Notes: a model not told the origin generated them from the letters alone. 64,000 bases of DNA from Bradyrhizobium oligotrophicum S58 (GCF_000344805.1 NC_020453.1:1736001-1800000); one strand, 5' to 3'. Shown: positions 20,898-30,683, numbered from the stretch's first letter. Numbers and translations: made by a program.

Positions 20898-21223
20898 GAT
20901 GTGCTCCTTCAAATGAACGATTGAAACGCGACGAAGTTAGCGCCCGCAGGCGCTATGATCCGTGAAGCACTTCACAATTATACAATCCAAGGTAGTAAAC
21001 TGGATTTGAAGCCGACCGCAACTTTTCGTTAACGCATTCTCTGGAGAGCGAACCGGCAATCCGCAAACTTTCCGTGTCGATTTCACTGATCGGGAGCGGT
21101 GGAGAGAGGCCGTTCCAGTCTTGCGATCACGGCTTCGTCTCTTCCGCCGTGCTGTTGCCGGCGCGTGCCCGCGTGATAACAGATGTGAACCGTCGCTGAG
21201 CGAATTGATCACGGGAGGAACTC
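20898..21223. promoter_or_regulatory. Divergent promoter region between the trefoil gene and the SDR gene
   Basis: About 326 bases between divergent genes. The part near 20950-21035 is noticeably AT-richer than the flanks (for example ACTTCACAATTATACAATCC), as expected for promoters, but I could not assign specific boxes or an operator. Confidence 0.4.
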
Positions 21224-22036
21224 ATGCAACAGCCATCGCGGCTCGTCGAACACTACGCGCTGGTGACCGGCGCCGCGCAAGGCATCGGCAGGGCCATTGC
21301 GGTCCGTTTCGCCGAGGAAGGCGCGCATGTCGCGATCAATTTCGGCGGACCATCTCCGTCGGGGGACGAGACCTTGGCGCTGGTGCAGGCGGCGTCCGCC
21401 GCGCATGGCCATGAGCGGCGAGATCACTTCACGGTGAAGGCCGATATCGGCGTCGAGGCCGACATCGCCGACATGTTCAAAACGGTGCTGAAGCGCTGGC
21501 CGCGGCTCGACTGCCTCGTCAACAATGCCGGCTTCCAGCGGGAATCGCCGAGCGAGGCGCTCGACGTCGCGGCCTATCGCAGCATCCTCGAGGTCAACCT
21601 CAACGGAGCCGTGCTCTGCGCCCAGCATGCGCTCGCGCATTTCGTTGCGCGCGGCGGCGGCAACATCATCAATACGTCGAGCGTGCACCAGATCATCCCG
21701 AAGCCGGGCTATCTCGCTTACTCCATCAGCAAGAGCGCAATGGCGGGCCTCACCCGCACATTGGCGCTGGAGTTCGCCGGCCGCGGCATTCGCGTCAACT
21801 CGGTCGGCCCCGGCGCGGTCGATACGCCGATCAACGCGGCCTGGACCGACGATCCGGCCAAGCGCGCGGTGGTCGAATCTCACATTCCGATGGGGCGGGT
21901 TGCGAGCCCTGACGAGATCGCGGGCGTGTTCGCGTTTCTCGCATCATCCGAGGCGAGCTACATCACCGGGCAGACGATCTATGCGTGCGGCGGCATCACG
22001 CTGTTCGGCGAATTCCGTGACAGCTGGGCGAGCTAG
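21224..22036 (+). CDS. Short-chain dehydrogenase/reductase
   Basis: The 270-residue enzyme is a classical SDR: the NAD(P)-binding motif TGAAQGIG near residue 16, NNAG (in LVNNAGFQRES), catalytic Ser in INTSSVHQ and the YxxxK pair in YLAYSISKSAM, followed by RVNSVGPGAVDTPI. The C-terminal part resembles glucose 1-dehydrogenase/3-oxoacyl reductase-like members. It would oxidise or reduce an alcohol/ketone. The ribosome site GGGAGGAAC is strong. It is followed 105 bases later by an AtuA-like gene and then a GMC oxidoreductase on the same strand, so it is likely part of a catabolic unit with unknown substrate. Confidence 0.9.
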   Translation: MQQPSRLVEHYALVTGAAQGIGRAIAVRFAEEGAHVAINFGGPSPSGDETLALVQAASAAHGHERRDHFTVKADIGVEADIADMFKTVLKRWPRLDCLVNNAGFQRESPSEALDVAAYRSILEVNLNGAVLCAQHALAHFVARGGGNIINTSSVHQIIPKPGYLAYSISKSAMAGLTRTLALEFAGRGIRVNSVGPGAVDTPINAAWTDDPAKRAVVESHIPMGRVASPDEIAGVFAFLASSEASYITGQTIYACGGITLFGEFRDSWAS

Positions 22037-22141
22037 CTGCACGATCGGGCTGCTGAAGAACCGGGGCCTTGCATCTTCATTGGCAAGCGAGCGATCGGCC
22101 CGCTATCCTCCGCCTCAATCATAGCGAAGGAGGAGCGGCCC

Positions 22142-23476
22142 ATGCGGAGCATCAGGATCGGCGCCGGCGCCGGCTATTCCGGCGATCGGATCGAGCCCGC
22201 GATCGAGCTCGCCGAGAAGGGGAGCCTGAACTATCTCGTGTTCGAGTGCCTCGCCGAGCGCACCATCGCGCTGGCGCAGCAGGCCCGCATCAGGGATCCG
22301 CATTCCGGCTACGACCCGCTGCTGGCCGCGCGCATGCAGGCGGTGCTGCCGATCTGCCGCGCCAACAAGGTTCGCATCGTCACCAACATGGGCGCCGCCA
22401 ATCCCGTGGCCGCGGCCGAAGCCACTGGTAGCATCGCGCGCAAGCTTGGACTGAATGGATTGAAGATCGCGGCGGTCACCGGCGACGACGTCTTGGAGCA
22501 GCTCAAGTCGGCGGACGCCGCGCTCGATACCGGCGCGACCGTCAAAGGCCTCGGCAACCGCATCGTCTCGGCCAATGCCTATGTCGGCGCGCGCGCGATC
22601 GCCGAGGCGCTGGCGGCGGGTGCCGATGTCGTGATCACGGGACGCGCCGCCGATCCGGCGCTGTTCCTTGGACCGCTGATCCATGAATTCGGCTGGGCGA
22701 TGGATGATTGGGACCTCCTCGGGCAGGGCACCGCGGTCGGTCATCTCCTCGAATGCGCCGGCCAGATCACCGGCGGCTACTTTGCCGATCCCGGAGTCAA
22801 GGACGTGCCCGGTCTCGCCCGGCTCGGCTTCCCGATCGGCGAGGTGCGCGAGGATGGTCAGCTGATCGTCACCAAGGTCGCGGGCTCCGGCGGCTATGTC
22901 ACGCCGGCGACCGTGAAGGAGCAGCTGCTCTACGAGATCCACGATCCCGCACAATATTTTCAGCCGGACGTGGTGGCGGATTTCTCGCAAATCACCGTCG
23001 AGGAGCTTGGCCCTGATCGGGTCAGAGTGGCCGGTGGTCGCGGCAAACCCAAGACGGGATTGTTGAAGACCTCGGTCGGCTATCTCGATTCCTATGTCGG
23101 CGAAGGCCAGATCTCCTATGCCGGTCCTGGCGCGGTTGCGCGCGGACGCCTGGCGCTCGATATCGTGCGCGAGCGGCTCGCCTCGACGGGCGTCGCGGCC
23201 ACCGAGCTGCGCTGCGACCTGATCGGGCTCAACGCATTGCATGGCGACGCGCTGGCGCAAGGCGCCGAGCCTTATGAGGTGCGTGTTCGTGTCGCGGGAC
23301 GGACCGAGACGATGATCGAGGCAATCAGGATCGGAAACGAGGTCGAAACGCTCTACACCAACGGACCGGCGGGCGGCGGTGGCGCGTGGAAGTCGGCGCG
23401 CGAGGTGATCGCCGTCGCCTCATGCCTCGTTCCGGAAGACGCGGCGCAGTCCTGCGTTGGCATGCTGGTGGCCTGA
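22142..23476 (+). CDS. AtuA-like protein (DUF1446 family, acyclic terpene utilisation type)
   Basis: The 444-residue protein matches the DUF1446/AtuA family: IRIGAGAGYSGDRIEPAIEL at the N-terminus, YLVFECLAERTIAL, CRANKVRIVTNMGAANP, ADVVITGRAADPALFL and GWAMDDWDLLGQG. AtuA belongs to the citronellol/geraniol utilisation cluster of Pseudomonas but its exact reaction is unresolved, and many family members occur in other catabolic clusters. Here no AtuC/F carboxylase genes are present, so a terpene role is not supported. Ribosome site GAAGGAGGAGCGG precedes the ATG. Confidence 0.85.
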   Translation: MRSIRIGAGAGYSGDRIEPAIELAEKGSLNYLVFECLAERTIALAQQARIRDPHSGYDPLLAARMQAVLPICRANKVRIVTNMGAANPVAAAEATGSIARKLGLNGLKIAAVTGDDVLEQLKSADAALDTGATVKGLGNRIVSANAYVGARAIAEALAAGADVVITGRAADPALFLGPLIHEFGWAMDDWDLLGQGTAVGHLLECAGQITGGYFADPGVKDVPGLARLGFPIGEVREDGQLIVTKVAGSGGYVTPATVKEQLLYEIHDPAQYFQPDVVADFSQITVEELGPDRVRVAGGRGKPKTGLLKTSVGYLDSYVGEGQISYAGPGAVARGRLALDIVRERLASTGVAATELRCDLIGLNALHGDALAQGAEPYEVRVRVAGRTETMIEAIRIGNEVETLYTNGPAGGGGAWKSAREVIAVASCLVPEDAAQSCVGMLVA

Positions 23477-23553
23477 CGTTTCCAGGGCTTCACGGATCGC
23501 ATCGGCTGACGCAAGGTGGCGGTCCATGATTGCCTGGGACCAGCGAGAAACTC

Positions 23554-25104
23554 ATGTATGACGTCATCGTGGTTGGCGGCGGCTCGGCCGGAGCGGCCGT
23601 TGCTGCGCGCTTGTCCGAACAGCCCGAGAAGCGGGTCTTGCTGCTGGAGGCCGGGGCGGACTGGCGGGCCAACGATGTGCCTTGGGAGATCGCGACGCCC
23701 AATCCGATTCCGATCATCCATGATCGCGGGTTCCAGGAAAAATGGCAGTGGCCGCAACTGATGTCGCGCCGGGTGGCGGGACAGGAAATGCGCTTCTACT
23801 GGCGCGGCAAGGGGCTCGGCGGCAGCTCGATGATGAACGGCCAGATCGCGATTCGCGGCGTCGCTGATGCGTTCGACGAATGGGCGTCCAACGGCTGCAC
23901 GGGCTGGTCGGCGCGGGAGATCATGCCGCTATTCTCCGAGATCGAGGACGACATGGCTTTCGGTGATCGGGAGGGACACGGAAGCGGCGGGCCGCTGCCG
24001 GTCTATCGCGCGCCGCCCGACACATGGGGCCCGATCGATCGGGCCTTGCGCGATGCGGCGCTGGCGAGCGGCTATCCCTGGTGCGACGATCTCAACGGGG
24101 CCGATGGCGAAGGCGTTGCCTGCTATCCCATCAACAGCCGTGATGGCCGCCGCGTCTCCACGAACGAAGGCTATCTGGAGCCCGCGCGCGGACGATCGAA
24201 CCTGGAGATCCGCGGCCGTGCGCTGGTGGATCGGCTGCTGATCAGCGACGCCAGGGCCACCGGTGTACGCGTCCACTTCGAAGGCGAGGGCGTGGCAGAG
24301 ATCGCGGCGCGCGAGGTCGTGCTGTGCGCCGGCGCGATTCATAGTCCGGCGATCCTGCTGCGCTCGGGGATCGGTCCTGCAGCGGACTTACAGGCGATGG
24401 GACTCGCTGTCGCGCGTGATCTTCCGGTGGGGCGGCACTTCTTCGATCATCCGCTGTTCCGCGCCACGATCCAGCTCCGTGAGGAGCTGCGGCCGACCGA
24501 TCGCGACACGCGCCATACCAATTGCTGCGTGACCTACACGTCGGGCCTCGCCGATGGCGGCAGGCGCGACATGATCCTGATCGCGTTCAATCACCGCGGC
24601 ATCGGCGTGCCCGGCGCGATCGGCGCCGGCCTGTTCAACGCCTTCTCGCGCGGCGCGCTCAAACTCGCCTCGCCCGATCCGACCGTGGACCCCATCGTCG
24701 AGGAGAACATGCTGGCCGATCCGCGCGACATCGCGCGGATGCGGGACGCGGTGAAGCGGCTGGCGCTGATCACGCTGCAGCCGGCGCTGCGCGACATCGC
24801 CGACTGGATACGTCTCGGCGACACGGAATTCACGCTGTCGCAAGCGGCCGCGCTGCCGGATGCGGAGCTCGATGCGCTGCTGCGCCAGGTGACTGGTGAC
24901 ATCCAGCACGCCGCGGGAAGCTGTCGCATGAGCGGCTTCAATGATACTGACGGCGTGGTCAATCCGGACGGCACCGTCAAGGGCATCGCTGGCCTGCGCG
25001 TGGCGGACGCCTCGATCATGCCGTCCGATTGCCGCGCCAACACGCACTTCACGACGGTGGTGATCGGCGAGGCGATCGCACGGATGATGCGAACGGTCTC
25101 CTGA
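23554..25104 (+). CDS. GMC-family FAD-dependent oxidoreductase (choline/alcohol dehydrogenase type)
   Basis: The 516-residue flavoprotein starts MYDVIVVGGGSAGAAVAAR, the FAD-binding Rossmann motif, followed by the GMC signatures RGKGLGGSSMMNGQIAIRG and LCAGAIHSPAILLRSGIGP, and the C-terminal catalytic His region DIQHAAGSCRMS and RANTHFTTVVIGEAIA. GMC enzymes oxidise alcohols, choline or sugars and pass electrons to a quinone or oxygen. The ATG at 23554 begins the family homology. It follows the AtuA-like gene by 77 bases and ends 3 bases before the convergent ggt gene. Confidence 0.9.
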   Translation: MYDVIVVGGGSAGAAVAARLSEQPEKRVLLLEAGADWRANDVPWEIATPNPIPIIHDRGFQEKWQWPQLMSRRVAGQEMRFYWRGKGLGGSSMMNGQIAIRGVADAFDEWASNGCTGWSAREIMPLFSEIEDDMAFGDREGHGSGGPLPVYRAPPDTWGPIDRALRDAALASGYPWCDDLNGADGEGVACYPINSRDGRRVSTNEGYLEPARGRSNLEIRGRALVDRLLISDARATGVRVHFEGEGVAEIAAREVVLCAGAIHSPAILLRSGIGPAADLQAMGLAVARDLPVGRHFFDHPLFRATIQLREELRPTDRDTRHTNCCVTYTSGLADGGRRDMILIAFNHRGIGVPGAIGAGLFNAFSRGALKLASPDPTVDPIVEENMLADPRDIARMRDAVKRLALITLQPALRDIADWIRLGDTEFTLSQAAALPDAELDALLRQVTGDIQHAAGSCRMSGFNDTDGVVNPDGTVKGIAGLRVADASIMPSDCRANTHFTTVVIGEAIARMMRTVS

Positions 25105-25107
25105 GTC

Positions 25108-26787
25108 TCACGCGATCGCGAAGCGCAGGCCGGCACGGGCGCGCCCGCCGGAGATCGCGATCGGCGTGCCGTCGGCGCGCCAGCAGGCCGCGCCGGTCAT
25201 CGTGCCATCATCACCGAACGCGATCGCGTTCATGCCGCCGGCGACGACCGGCTCGCGTTTGATCATATGGCCGCGCGCGGCGAGCTCGTTCGCAACGCTG
25301 TCGGGAAAGGCCGGCTCGAGCTCGAGCACGCCGCCCTGCGTCCACAGCCGCGGCGCTTCGACGGCCTCCTGCAGCGACATGCCGTGGTCGATCAGGTTGA
25401 CCAGCGCCTGGAACGCCGACGGGAAGATGCGCAGGCCGCCGGGCAGGCCGAGCGCGTAGCGCAAGCGGCCGTCGCGCGTCGCCATCATCGGCGCCATCGA
25501 GGTGAACACGCGCTTGCCCGGCTGGATCGACAGCGCGCGGCCGGGGCGCGGATCGAAATTGTACATGTAGTTGTTGGCTGTGATGCCGGTGCCTGGGATC
25601 TGCACGCAGGCACCGAACAGGCCGTTGATGGTCTGGGTGGACGCGACGACGTTGCCTTCGGCGTCGGCCACGGTGACATGCGTGGTGTTGGCGGATTCGG
25701 TCGCGGACAGTCCTGGAGCAAAGCTCTGTGCCCGGCCCATGTCGATCTGCGCCCGCCGCTCGGCAGCGTAGGCCTTGGATGTCAGCCGCTCGACCGGTAC
25801 GTCGACGAACGCCGGATCTGCCGTCGCGACGGCGCGATCGGCAAACGCGATCTTCAACGCTTCGGCGAGCAGGTGCGCGCCGTCGGCCGAGCCGAAGCCG
25901 AGTGCACCGACATCGAAGCCTTCGAGGATGTTGAGCATCTGCACGATGTGCACGCCGCCGGAGGAGGGCGGCGGCGGGCCGATGATCTCATGGCCGCGAT
26001 AGAGCCCGCGAATCGGCGCGCGCTCGATCACCTCATAGGCTGCGAGGTCGGCGGCGTCGATCAGGCCGCCATTGTCGGCCATGTAGGCGGCCAGCGCCGC
26101 ACCAAGCGGCCCGCCATAGAGCGCGCCGGGTCCGTGTTCGGCGATCAGTCGCAGCGATGCCGCGTAGTCGGTCTGCAACACGCGTGTGCCGGCCTTGATC
26201 GGCTCGCCGCTGGGCAGGAACATCGCGGCAAGCTGCCGGTCACGCGCCAGGTCGGCAGCGACCAGCCGCACGCAGTCGTTGAGATAGGGGCTCGCGATGA
26301 AGCCGTGCTCGGCAAGCCGGATCGCCGGCGCCATCACCTCTGCCAGCGGCAGCCGGCCGTAGCGGGCCAGCGCCTCGCACCACCCCTTGAGCGCGCCCGG
26401 CACGGCAACCGCGAGCGCGCCTGCGGCATTGCGACGGCCGCGGGTTTCGCGCGCCAGTGCGATCTCGTCCGAGACCGGGTCGTACATTTCAGGCGTTGCG
26501 CGCAGCGGCGCGGTGCTCAGCCCGTCGAGCACGATATGACGGCCGTCGGCAAGGCGGATATGCGACAGGCCGCCGCCGAGAATGCCGACCATCATCGGCT
26601 CGACCACGGTCAGTGCGAACAGCGCCGCGATGGCGGCGTCGATCGCATTGCCGTCGCGCATCAGCATCTCGGCGCCGGCGCTCGAAGCAAGCGGATGGTT
26701 GGTCACTACCATGCCGCGGGAGCCTGACGCCGGCTGCTTCTCGCAGGTGAAGTCGGCGATGCGCCGGGAGCCGATCGATGACGTCAT
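25108..26787 (-). CDS. Gamma-glutamyltransferase-family protein
   Basis: The 559-residue protein has the Ntn-hydrolase pattern of GGT: ASSAGAEMLMRDGNAIDAAI at the N-terminus, PPPPSSGGVHIVQMLNILEG, the self-processing nucleophile Thr in SANTTHVTVADAEGNVV, and LGLPGGLRIFPSAFQALVNL. GGT cleaves gamma-glutamyl bonds of glutathione and similar compounds. Unlike E. coli Ggt there is no N-terminal signal peptide, so it is probably cytosolic or has a different acyl substrate. The ATG at 26787 has GGAG 6 bases upstream; a longer frame upstream is antisense to nothing useful and arginine-rich. It sits between the GMC gene and the divergent D-aminoacylase gene. Confidence 0.88.
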   Translation of the reverse strand: MTSSIGSRRIADFTCEKQPASGSRGMVVTNHPLASSAGAEMLMRDGNAIDAAIAALFALTVVEPMMVGILGGGLSHIRLADGRHIVLDGLSTAPLRATPEMYDPVSDEIALARETRGRRNAAGALAVAVPGALKGWCEALARYGRLPLAEVMAPAIRLAEHGFIASPYLNDCVRLVAADLARDRQLAAMFLPSGEPIKAGTRVLQTDYAASLRLIAEHGPGALYGGPLGAALAAYMADNGGLIDAADLAAYEVIERAPIRGLYRGHEIIGPPPPSSGGVHIVQMLNILEGFDVGALGFGSADGAHLLAEALKIAFADRAVATADPAFVDVPVERLTSKAYAAERRAQIDMGRAQSFAPGLSATESANTTHVTVADAEGNVVASTQTINGLFGACVQIPGTGITANNYMYNFDPRPGRALSIQPGKRVFTSMAPMMATRDGRLRYALGLPGGLRIFPSAFQALVNLIDHGMSLQEAVEAPRLWTQGGVLELEPAFPDSVANELAARGHMIKREPVVAGGMNAIAFGDDGTMTGAACWRADGTPIAISGGRARAGLRFAIA

Positions 26788-27008
26788 GGAGAACTCCGGG
26801 CTTGCGCGCTGGCGAGCGGTCGATGCCGCACGGCAGCTTCGATCCTGACCGATCCGATGCGCTGAGGAAAGAGGTCGCGGCCCGAACGAACTGATAAGTG
26901 TGCGCGCCATGCGTGGCGCGGAGGGCATCGATCTCCGCCGCCTCGTTTTCATCGCCGGCCATCTGTGTTAGGCCTGCGTCAGTTCCAATTTGCGAGCTTG
27001 CTGACTGT

Positions 27009-28502
27009 ATGACCCACTACGACCTGATCATTCGCGGCGGCCGCGTGCTCGACCCCGAAACGCAACTCGACGCCGTCGCGGATGTCGCCATCAAGGACGG
27101 CGCGATCGCCGCCGTCGGCGATGTCGCAGGCGCTGCGGACAAGATCATCGACGCCAGCGGACTTGCCGTGACGCCTGGCTTCATCGATCTTCACAGCCAC
27201 GGCCAGTCGCTGCCGGCCGATCGCATGCAGGCCTTCGACGGCGTCACCACGACGCTCGAGCTCGAGGTCGGCGTGCTGCCGGTGGCGCGCTGGTACGATG
27301 AGCAGGCGGCGATCGGCCGTGTGCTGAACTACGGCGCCGCCTCGGGCTGGGCCTTCGCCCGCATCGCGACCATGACCACGCAGCAGACCGCCTCCAATAT
27401 CGGCGGCATGGGCGAGGCCATGCGCGACAAGCGCTGGGTCGAGGAGGTTGCGACGGCCGCAGAGTCAGCCGAGATCGTGGAGCGGGTCCGACAGGGGCTG
27501 GACCAGGGCGGCCTCGGCATCGCCTTTCCCAACGCCTATGCGCCCGGCACCGGCGTCAAGGAGCTCTCGGAGCTGTGCAGCCTCGCCGCCCAATACGGCG
27601 CGCCGACCTACACGCACATCGCCTACATGTCGAACGTCGATCCGCGCAGTTCGGTCGACGCCTATACGCGGCTGATCGGGCTCGCCGGCTCGACCGGCGC
27701 CCACATGCACATCTGCCATTTCAACAGCACCAGCCTGCAGGACGTCGAGCGCTGCGCCGAGCTGGTGCAGACCGCGCAGGCGCAGGGCCTGAAGGTCACC
27801 ACGGAAGCCTATCCCTACGGCACCGGCTCCACCGTGGTCGGCGCCGACTTCTTCGCCGATCCCGCGTTCTGCCAACGCATGGGCACGGGCTACGACGCGA
27901 TCGAGATGGTGGCCGAGCGCCATCGTCTCGGCAGCCGCGACGAGCTGCTCGCGCGGCAGCAGGAAGATCCGGGCGCGCTGGTGCTGATTCATTTTCTCGA
28001 TGTCGCCGTCAACCAGCGCCATCGCGATCTGCTCGATGTCTCCGTGATGTTTCCGGGCGGCGCCATCGCGTCGGACGCGATGCCGTGGATCCTGTCCAAC
28101 GGCACGGGCTACACCGGCGATGCTTGGCCGCTTCCGGACGATGCGGTGTCGCATCCGCGCTCGTCCGCGACCTTCACGAAGTTTCTGCGTGAATGGGTGA
28201 TCGAACGCAAGGCGGTCCCGCTGATGGAAGGTCTCGCCAAATGCACCTTGATCCCGGCCCGGATTCTGGAACCATCAACGCCGGCGATGCGACGCAAGGG
28301 GCGGCTGCAGGCGGGCTGTGACGCCGACATCGCCGTGCTCGACCTGGCGACACTGCGCAACCGCGCCGACTTCCTCAACATGAACCGGGCGTCCGAAGGC
28401 GTCAGGCATCTCCTGGTCAACGGGGATGCCGTGATATCGGACGGTGCGCTGATCCGCGACGTCAGGCCGGGACGGCCGGTGCGCCGGCCCGTGCTGTCAT
28501 GA
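27009..28502 (+). CDS. N-acyl-D-amino-acid deacylase (D-aminoacylase) family amidohydrolase
   Basis: The 497-residue enzyme belongs to the amidohydrolase superfamily, D-aminoacylase branch. Visible metal ligands are the HxH in FIDLHSHGQSL, later His in TYTHIAYMSN and MHICHFNSTS, and the Asp in IASDAMPWIL; the C-terminal strand is VLDLATLRNRADF. These enzymes use zinc to remove acyl groups from D-amino acids or related amides. The start at 27009 matches the family N-terminus (HYDLIIRGGRVLDPETQL). Its TGA overlaps the ATG of a COG0523 metallochaperone gene, suggesting coordinated metal supply. Confidence 0.87.
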   Translation: MTHYDLIIRGGRVLDPETQLDAVADVAIKDGAIAAVGDVAGAADKIIDASGLAVTPGFIDLHSHGQSLPADRMQAFDGVTTTLELEVGVLPVARWYDEQAAIGRVLNYGAASGWAFARIATMTTQQTASNIGGMGEAMRDKRWVEEVATAAESAEIVERVRQGLDQGGLGIAFPNAYAPGTGVKELSELCSLAAQYGAPTYTHIAYMSNVDPRSSVDAYTRLIGLAGSTGAHMHICHFNSTSLQDVERCAELVQTAQAQGLKVTTEAYPYGTGSTVVGADFFADPAFCQRMGTGYDAIEMVAERHRLGSRDELLARQQEDPGALVLIHFLDVAVNQRHRDLLDVSVMFPGGAIASDAMPWILSNGTGYTGDAWPLPDDAVSHPRSSATFTKFLREWVIERKAVPLMEGLAKCTLIPARILEPSTPAMRRKGRLQAGCDADIAVLDLATLRNRADFLNMNRASEGVRHLLVNGDAVISDGALIRDVRPGRPVRRPVLS

Positions 28503-29428
28503 TCGTTCCCGTCCTGCTCGTCGCCGGCGCGCTCGGTGCCGGCAAGACGACCTTGCTCAATCATCTGCTCGCCCATCCGGACGGGCGTCGCATCGCCGCC
28601 GTCGTCAATGATTTCGGCGCCGTCGACATCGATGCGCAGTTGCTCGGCACCGTCACGGAGGAGGTGATCAGCCTGAAGAACGGCTGCATCTGCTGCTCGC
28701 TGCAGGGTGACCTCCTGCGCACGCTATCGTCGGTCATCAAGCGCGATCCGGCGCCGGATGCGATTGCGATCGAGACGTCGGGCATCTCGGACCCGGCCGA
28801 GATCATCCGCAACCTGATGGACCCCGTCATCTTCAAGGTGGCGCCGCTGGAGACGGTGGTGACGCTGGTCGATCCGCAGCGTCTGCGTGACGACCCGGAG
28901 ATCGCGCAGGATGCGCTGTGGCGGTCGCAATTGCGCGCCGCCGATTTCGTCCTGCTGACCAAGTCCGATCTGCTCGATCGCGCTACGCTCGATCAGGTCC
29001 GCGCCGTCGTCGGCCGCTTCAAGCCGCAATCGGCAATCTTCGAGATTGCGAACGGCATCGTCGCGCCTGACCTGCTGTTCAGCCGCGACATGCCCGTCGC
29101 GCGAACGCCGCCGCGCCAGATCCCCGTCACGTCAGAGCCGTTCGCCACCGTCACCTGGACGTCGCAGGCGCCGCTGTCGCTGCCGCGTTTCCAGCAGGTG
29201 ATCGGCCAGCTCGCGCCGCGCACCCTGCGCATCAAGGGCATCCTGTCGTTCACCGAGCATCCGGGACAGCCGATCCTGTTCCAGTCGGTGGCGACGCGCG
29301 GCACCTTGGCGCCTTCGCCCGTGCCGCTGGCCGAGGGCCTCACGGCGCAGCTGGTGCTGATTGGACGCGAGGGAGAGCTCGACGCGGCGGAGGTCGACAA
29401 GCTGCTTCGGGGAATCGAAGCGGCGTAG
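28499..29428 (+). CDS. COG0523 (CobW/ZNG) family GTPase, probable metallochaperone
   Basis: The 309-residue protein is a G3E GTPase: Walker A GALGAGKTT near residues 10-18, the family metal-binding CxCC motif in NGCICCSLQG, ETSGISDP, and a TKSD nucleotide-specificity motif, with a C-terminal CobW_C domain. COG0523 proteins insert or deliver metals such as zinc to client enzymes. The gene begins with ATGA overlapping the end of the D-aminoacylase gene, a zinc amidohydrolase, which makes that enzyme the likely client. No Zur box was identified. Which metal is delivered is inference. Confidence 0.9.
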   Translation: MIVPVLLVAGALGAGKTTLLNHLLAHPDGRRIAAVVNDFGAVDIDAQLLGTVTEEVISLKNGCICCSLQGDLLRTLSSVIKRDPAPDAIAIETSGISDPAEIIRNLMDPVIFKVAPLETVVTLVDPQRLRDDPEIAQDALWRSQLRAADFVLLTKSDLLDRATLDQVRAVVGRFKPQSAIFEIANGIVAPDLLFSRDMPVARTPPRQIPVTSEPFATVTWTSQAPLSLPRFQQVIGQLAPRTLRIKGILSFTEHPGQPILFQSVATRGTLAPSPVPLAEGLTAQLVLIGREGELDAAEVDKLLRGIEAA

Positions 29429-29439
29429 GGCTGCGGCGT

Positions 29440-30597
29440 TCAGCTCGCCTGGCGCAACGCGGTCGAACCAGCTTCGGCCCAGCTGCAGCGGCCGCCTCCG
29501 GCGCGCTTGGCGGCATAGAGCGCATCGTCGACCCGGCGCAGCAACGCATCGATCGTGCTGTCGGTCAGCGGCTGATCGTTGACGAGCAGGCCGGCGCTGG
29601 CCCCGATCATCACCGGAATGTCGGACAGCAGAAATGGCGCCGACAAGGCTCGAACCGCTTCCTGCGCGAGGGCGAGGGCCTCGTCGCGCCCTTGCGTGCC
29701 GCTCTTCAACGGCTTCAGCAGCATGAACTCGTCGCCGCCGAAACGCGCCGCCAATCCGGTTGGGCCGACGCAGCTCGAGAGGCGGGCTGCGACCTGGCGC
29801 AGCAGCTCGTCGCCGGCGTGGTGGCCGTGCCGGTCATTGACCGGCTTGAAGCCGTCGAGATCGATGGCGACGATCGCGACATGGCCGGGAGCGGTCTCCA
29901 GCGCGTGGAGAAAGGCGGCGCGGTTGGGCAGGTCGGTCAGGAAATCGTGGCTGGCCCGGCGCGCCAGCGCGTGCTTGGCCTCGAGCCGCTCGATGAAGGC
30001 GGTGCTGAGATGACGCGACGCTTCGCGGATCGAGAGCCAGAACAGCACCAGCATGGCGGCGCCGAGCTGATAGGGCAGTTCGGGACGCATCAGGCCACCG
30101 ATCAATGTCGGCGTGAACAGCAGGGCCGTCGTGGTGAGGACGACCCAGGGGCGGATTGCCGCGCGCGACACCATGCCGACGCAATAGGACATCGACAGGC
30201 CAAAGGCGATCCAGGCCCCCGGCGCGTCATCGAGCTGAAACGCGCGGAACGACAGGGCACCCAGCGCGAGCCCGAAGGCCGATGCGCCGGCGGCGTAGAC
30301 GTTTTCCCAGAGGATCACGTCTCTGTCCGACAGGCGTGCCGAATGTTGCTTGTAGCGCAGCAGACTCACGACGCGGCCGATCGCGTTGACGAAGATCGCG
30401 AAGGCGATCGCGATGTAGCCGGCATCGCGATGCAGGACCGCGAGCGCGACCGAGCCGGTGATCGCGGCCGCGTTGATCGACATCACCTGCGGCAGGGACG
30501 TGTAGAGGAGATCGACGAGCTCGCGCCGGATCGCCGGGTTGGGGTGGGTAAATCTTGACAGCAGCCCGTGTTCCATGGCGCCAACATGGAACATCAT
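29440..30597 (-). CDS. Membrane-bound diguanylate cyclase (GGDEF)
   Basis: The 385-residue protein has about six N-terminal hydrophobic segments (roughly residues 25-200) and a C-terminal GGDEF domain: DFLTDLPNRAAFLHAL, VAIDLDGFKPVNDRHGH, and an intact active site ARFGGDEFMLL, so it should synthesise c-di-GMP. The residues five positions before the GGDEF are not RxxD, so product inhibition through the I-site is not expected. The gene is monocistronic and lies between the convergent COG0523 gene and the J-domain gene. Start codons at 30597, 30594 or 30576 are possible; the first is kept for its nearby AGGA. Confidence 0.9.
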   Translation of the reverse strand: MMFHVGAMEHGLLSRFTHPNPAIRRELVDLLYTSLPQVMSINAAAITGSVALAVLHRDAGYIAIAFAIFVNAIGRVVSLLRYKQHSARLSDRDVILWENVYAAGASAFGLALGALSFRAFQLDDAPGAWIAFGLSMSYCVGMVSRAAIRPWVVLTTTALLFTPTLIGGLMRPELPYQLGAAMLVLFWLSIREASRHLSTAFIERLEAKHALARRASHDFLTDLPNRAAFLHALETAPGHVAIVAIDLDGFKPVNDRHGHHAGDELLRQVAARLSSCVGPTGLAARFGGDEFMLLKPLKSGTQGRDEALALAQEAVRALSAPFLLSDIPVMIGASAGLLVNDQPLTDSTIDALLRRVDDALYAAKRAGGGRCSWAEAGSTALRQAS

Positions 30598-30683
30598 TCC
30601 TAACAGTTGATGGCGGAGGTATTTCGCGTGATGAGAGACTCGCGATTACCTTAAATCTTCGTCAACGCGCGAGTGTCGAAGGT

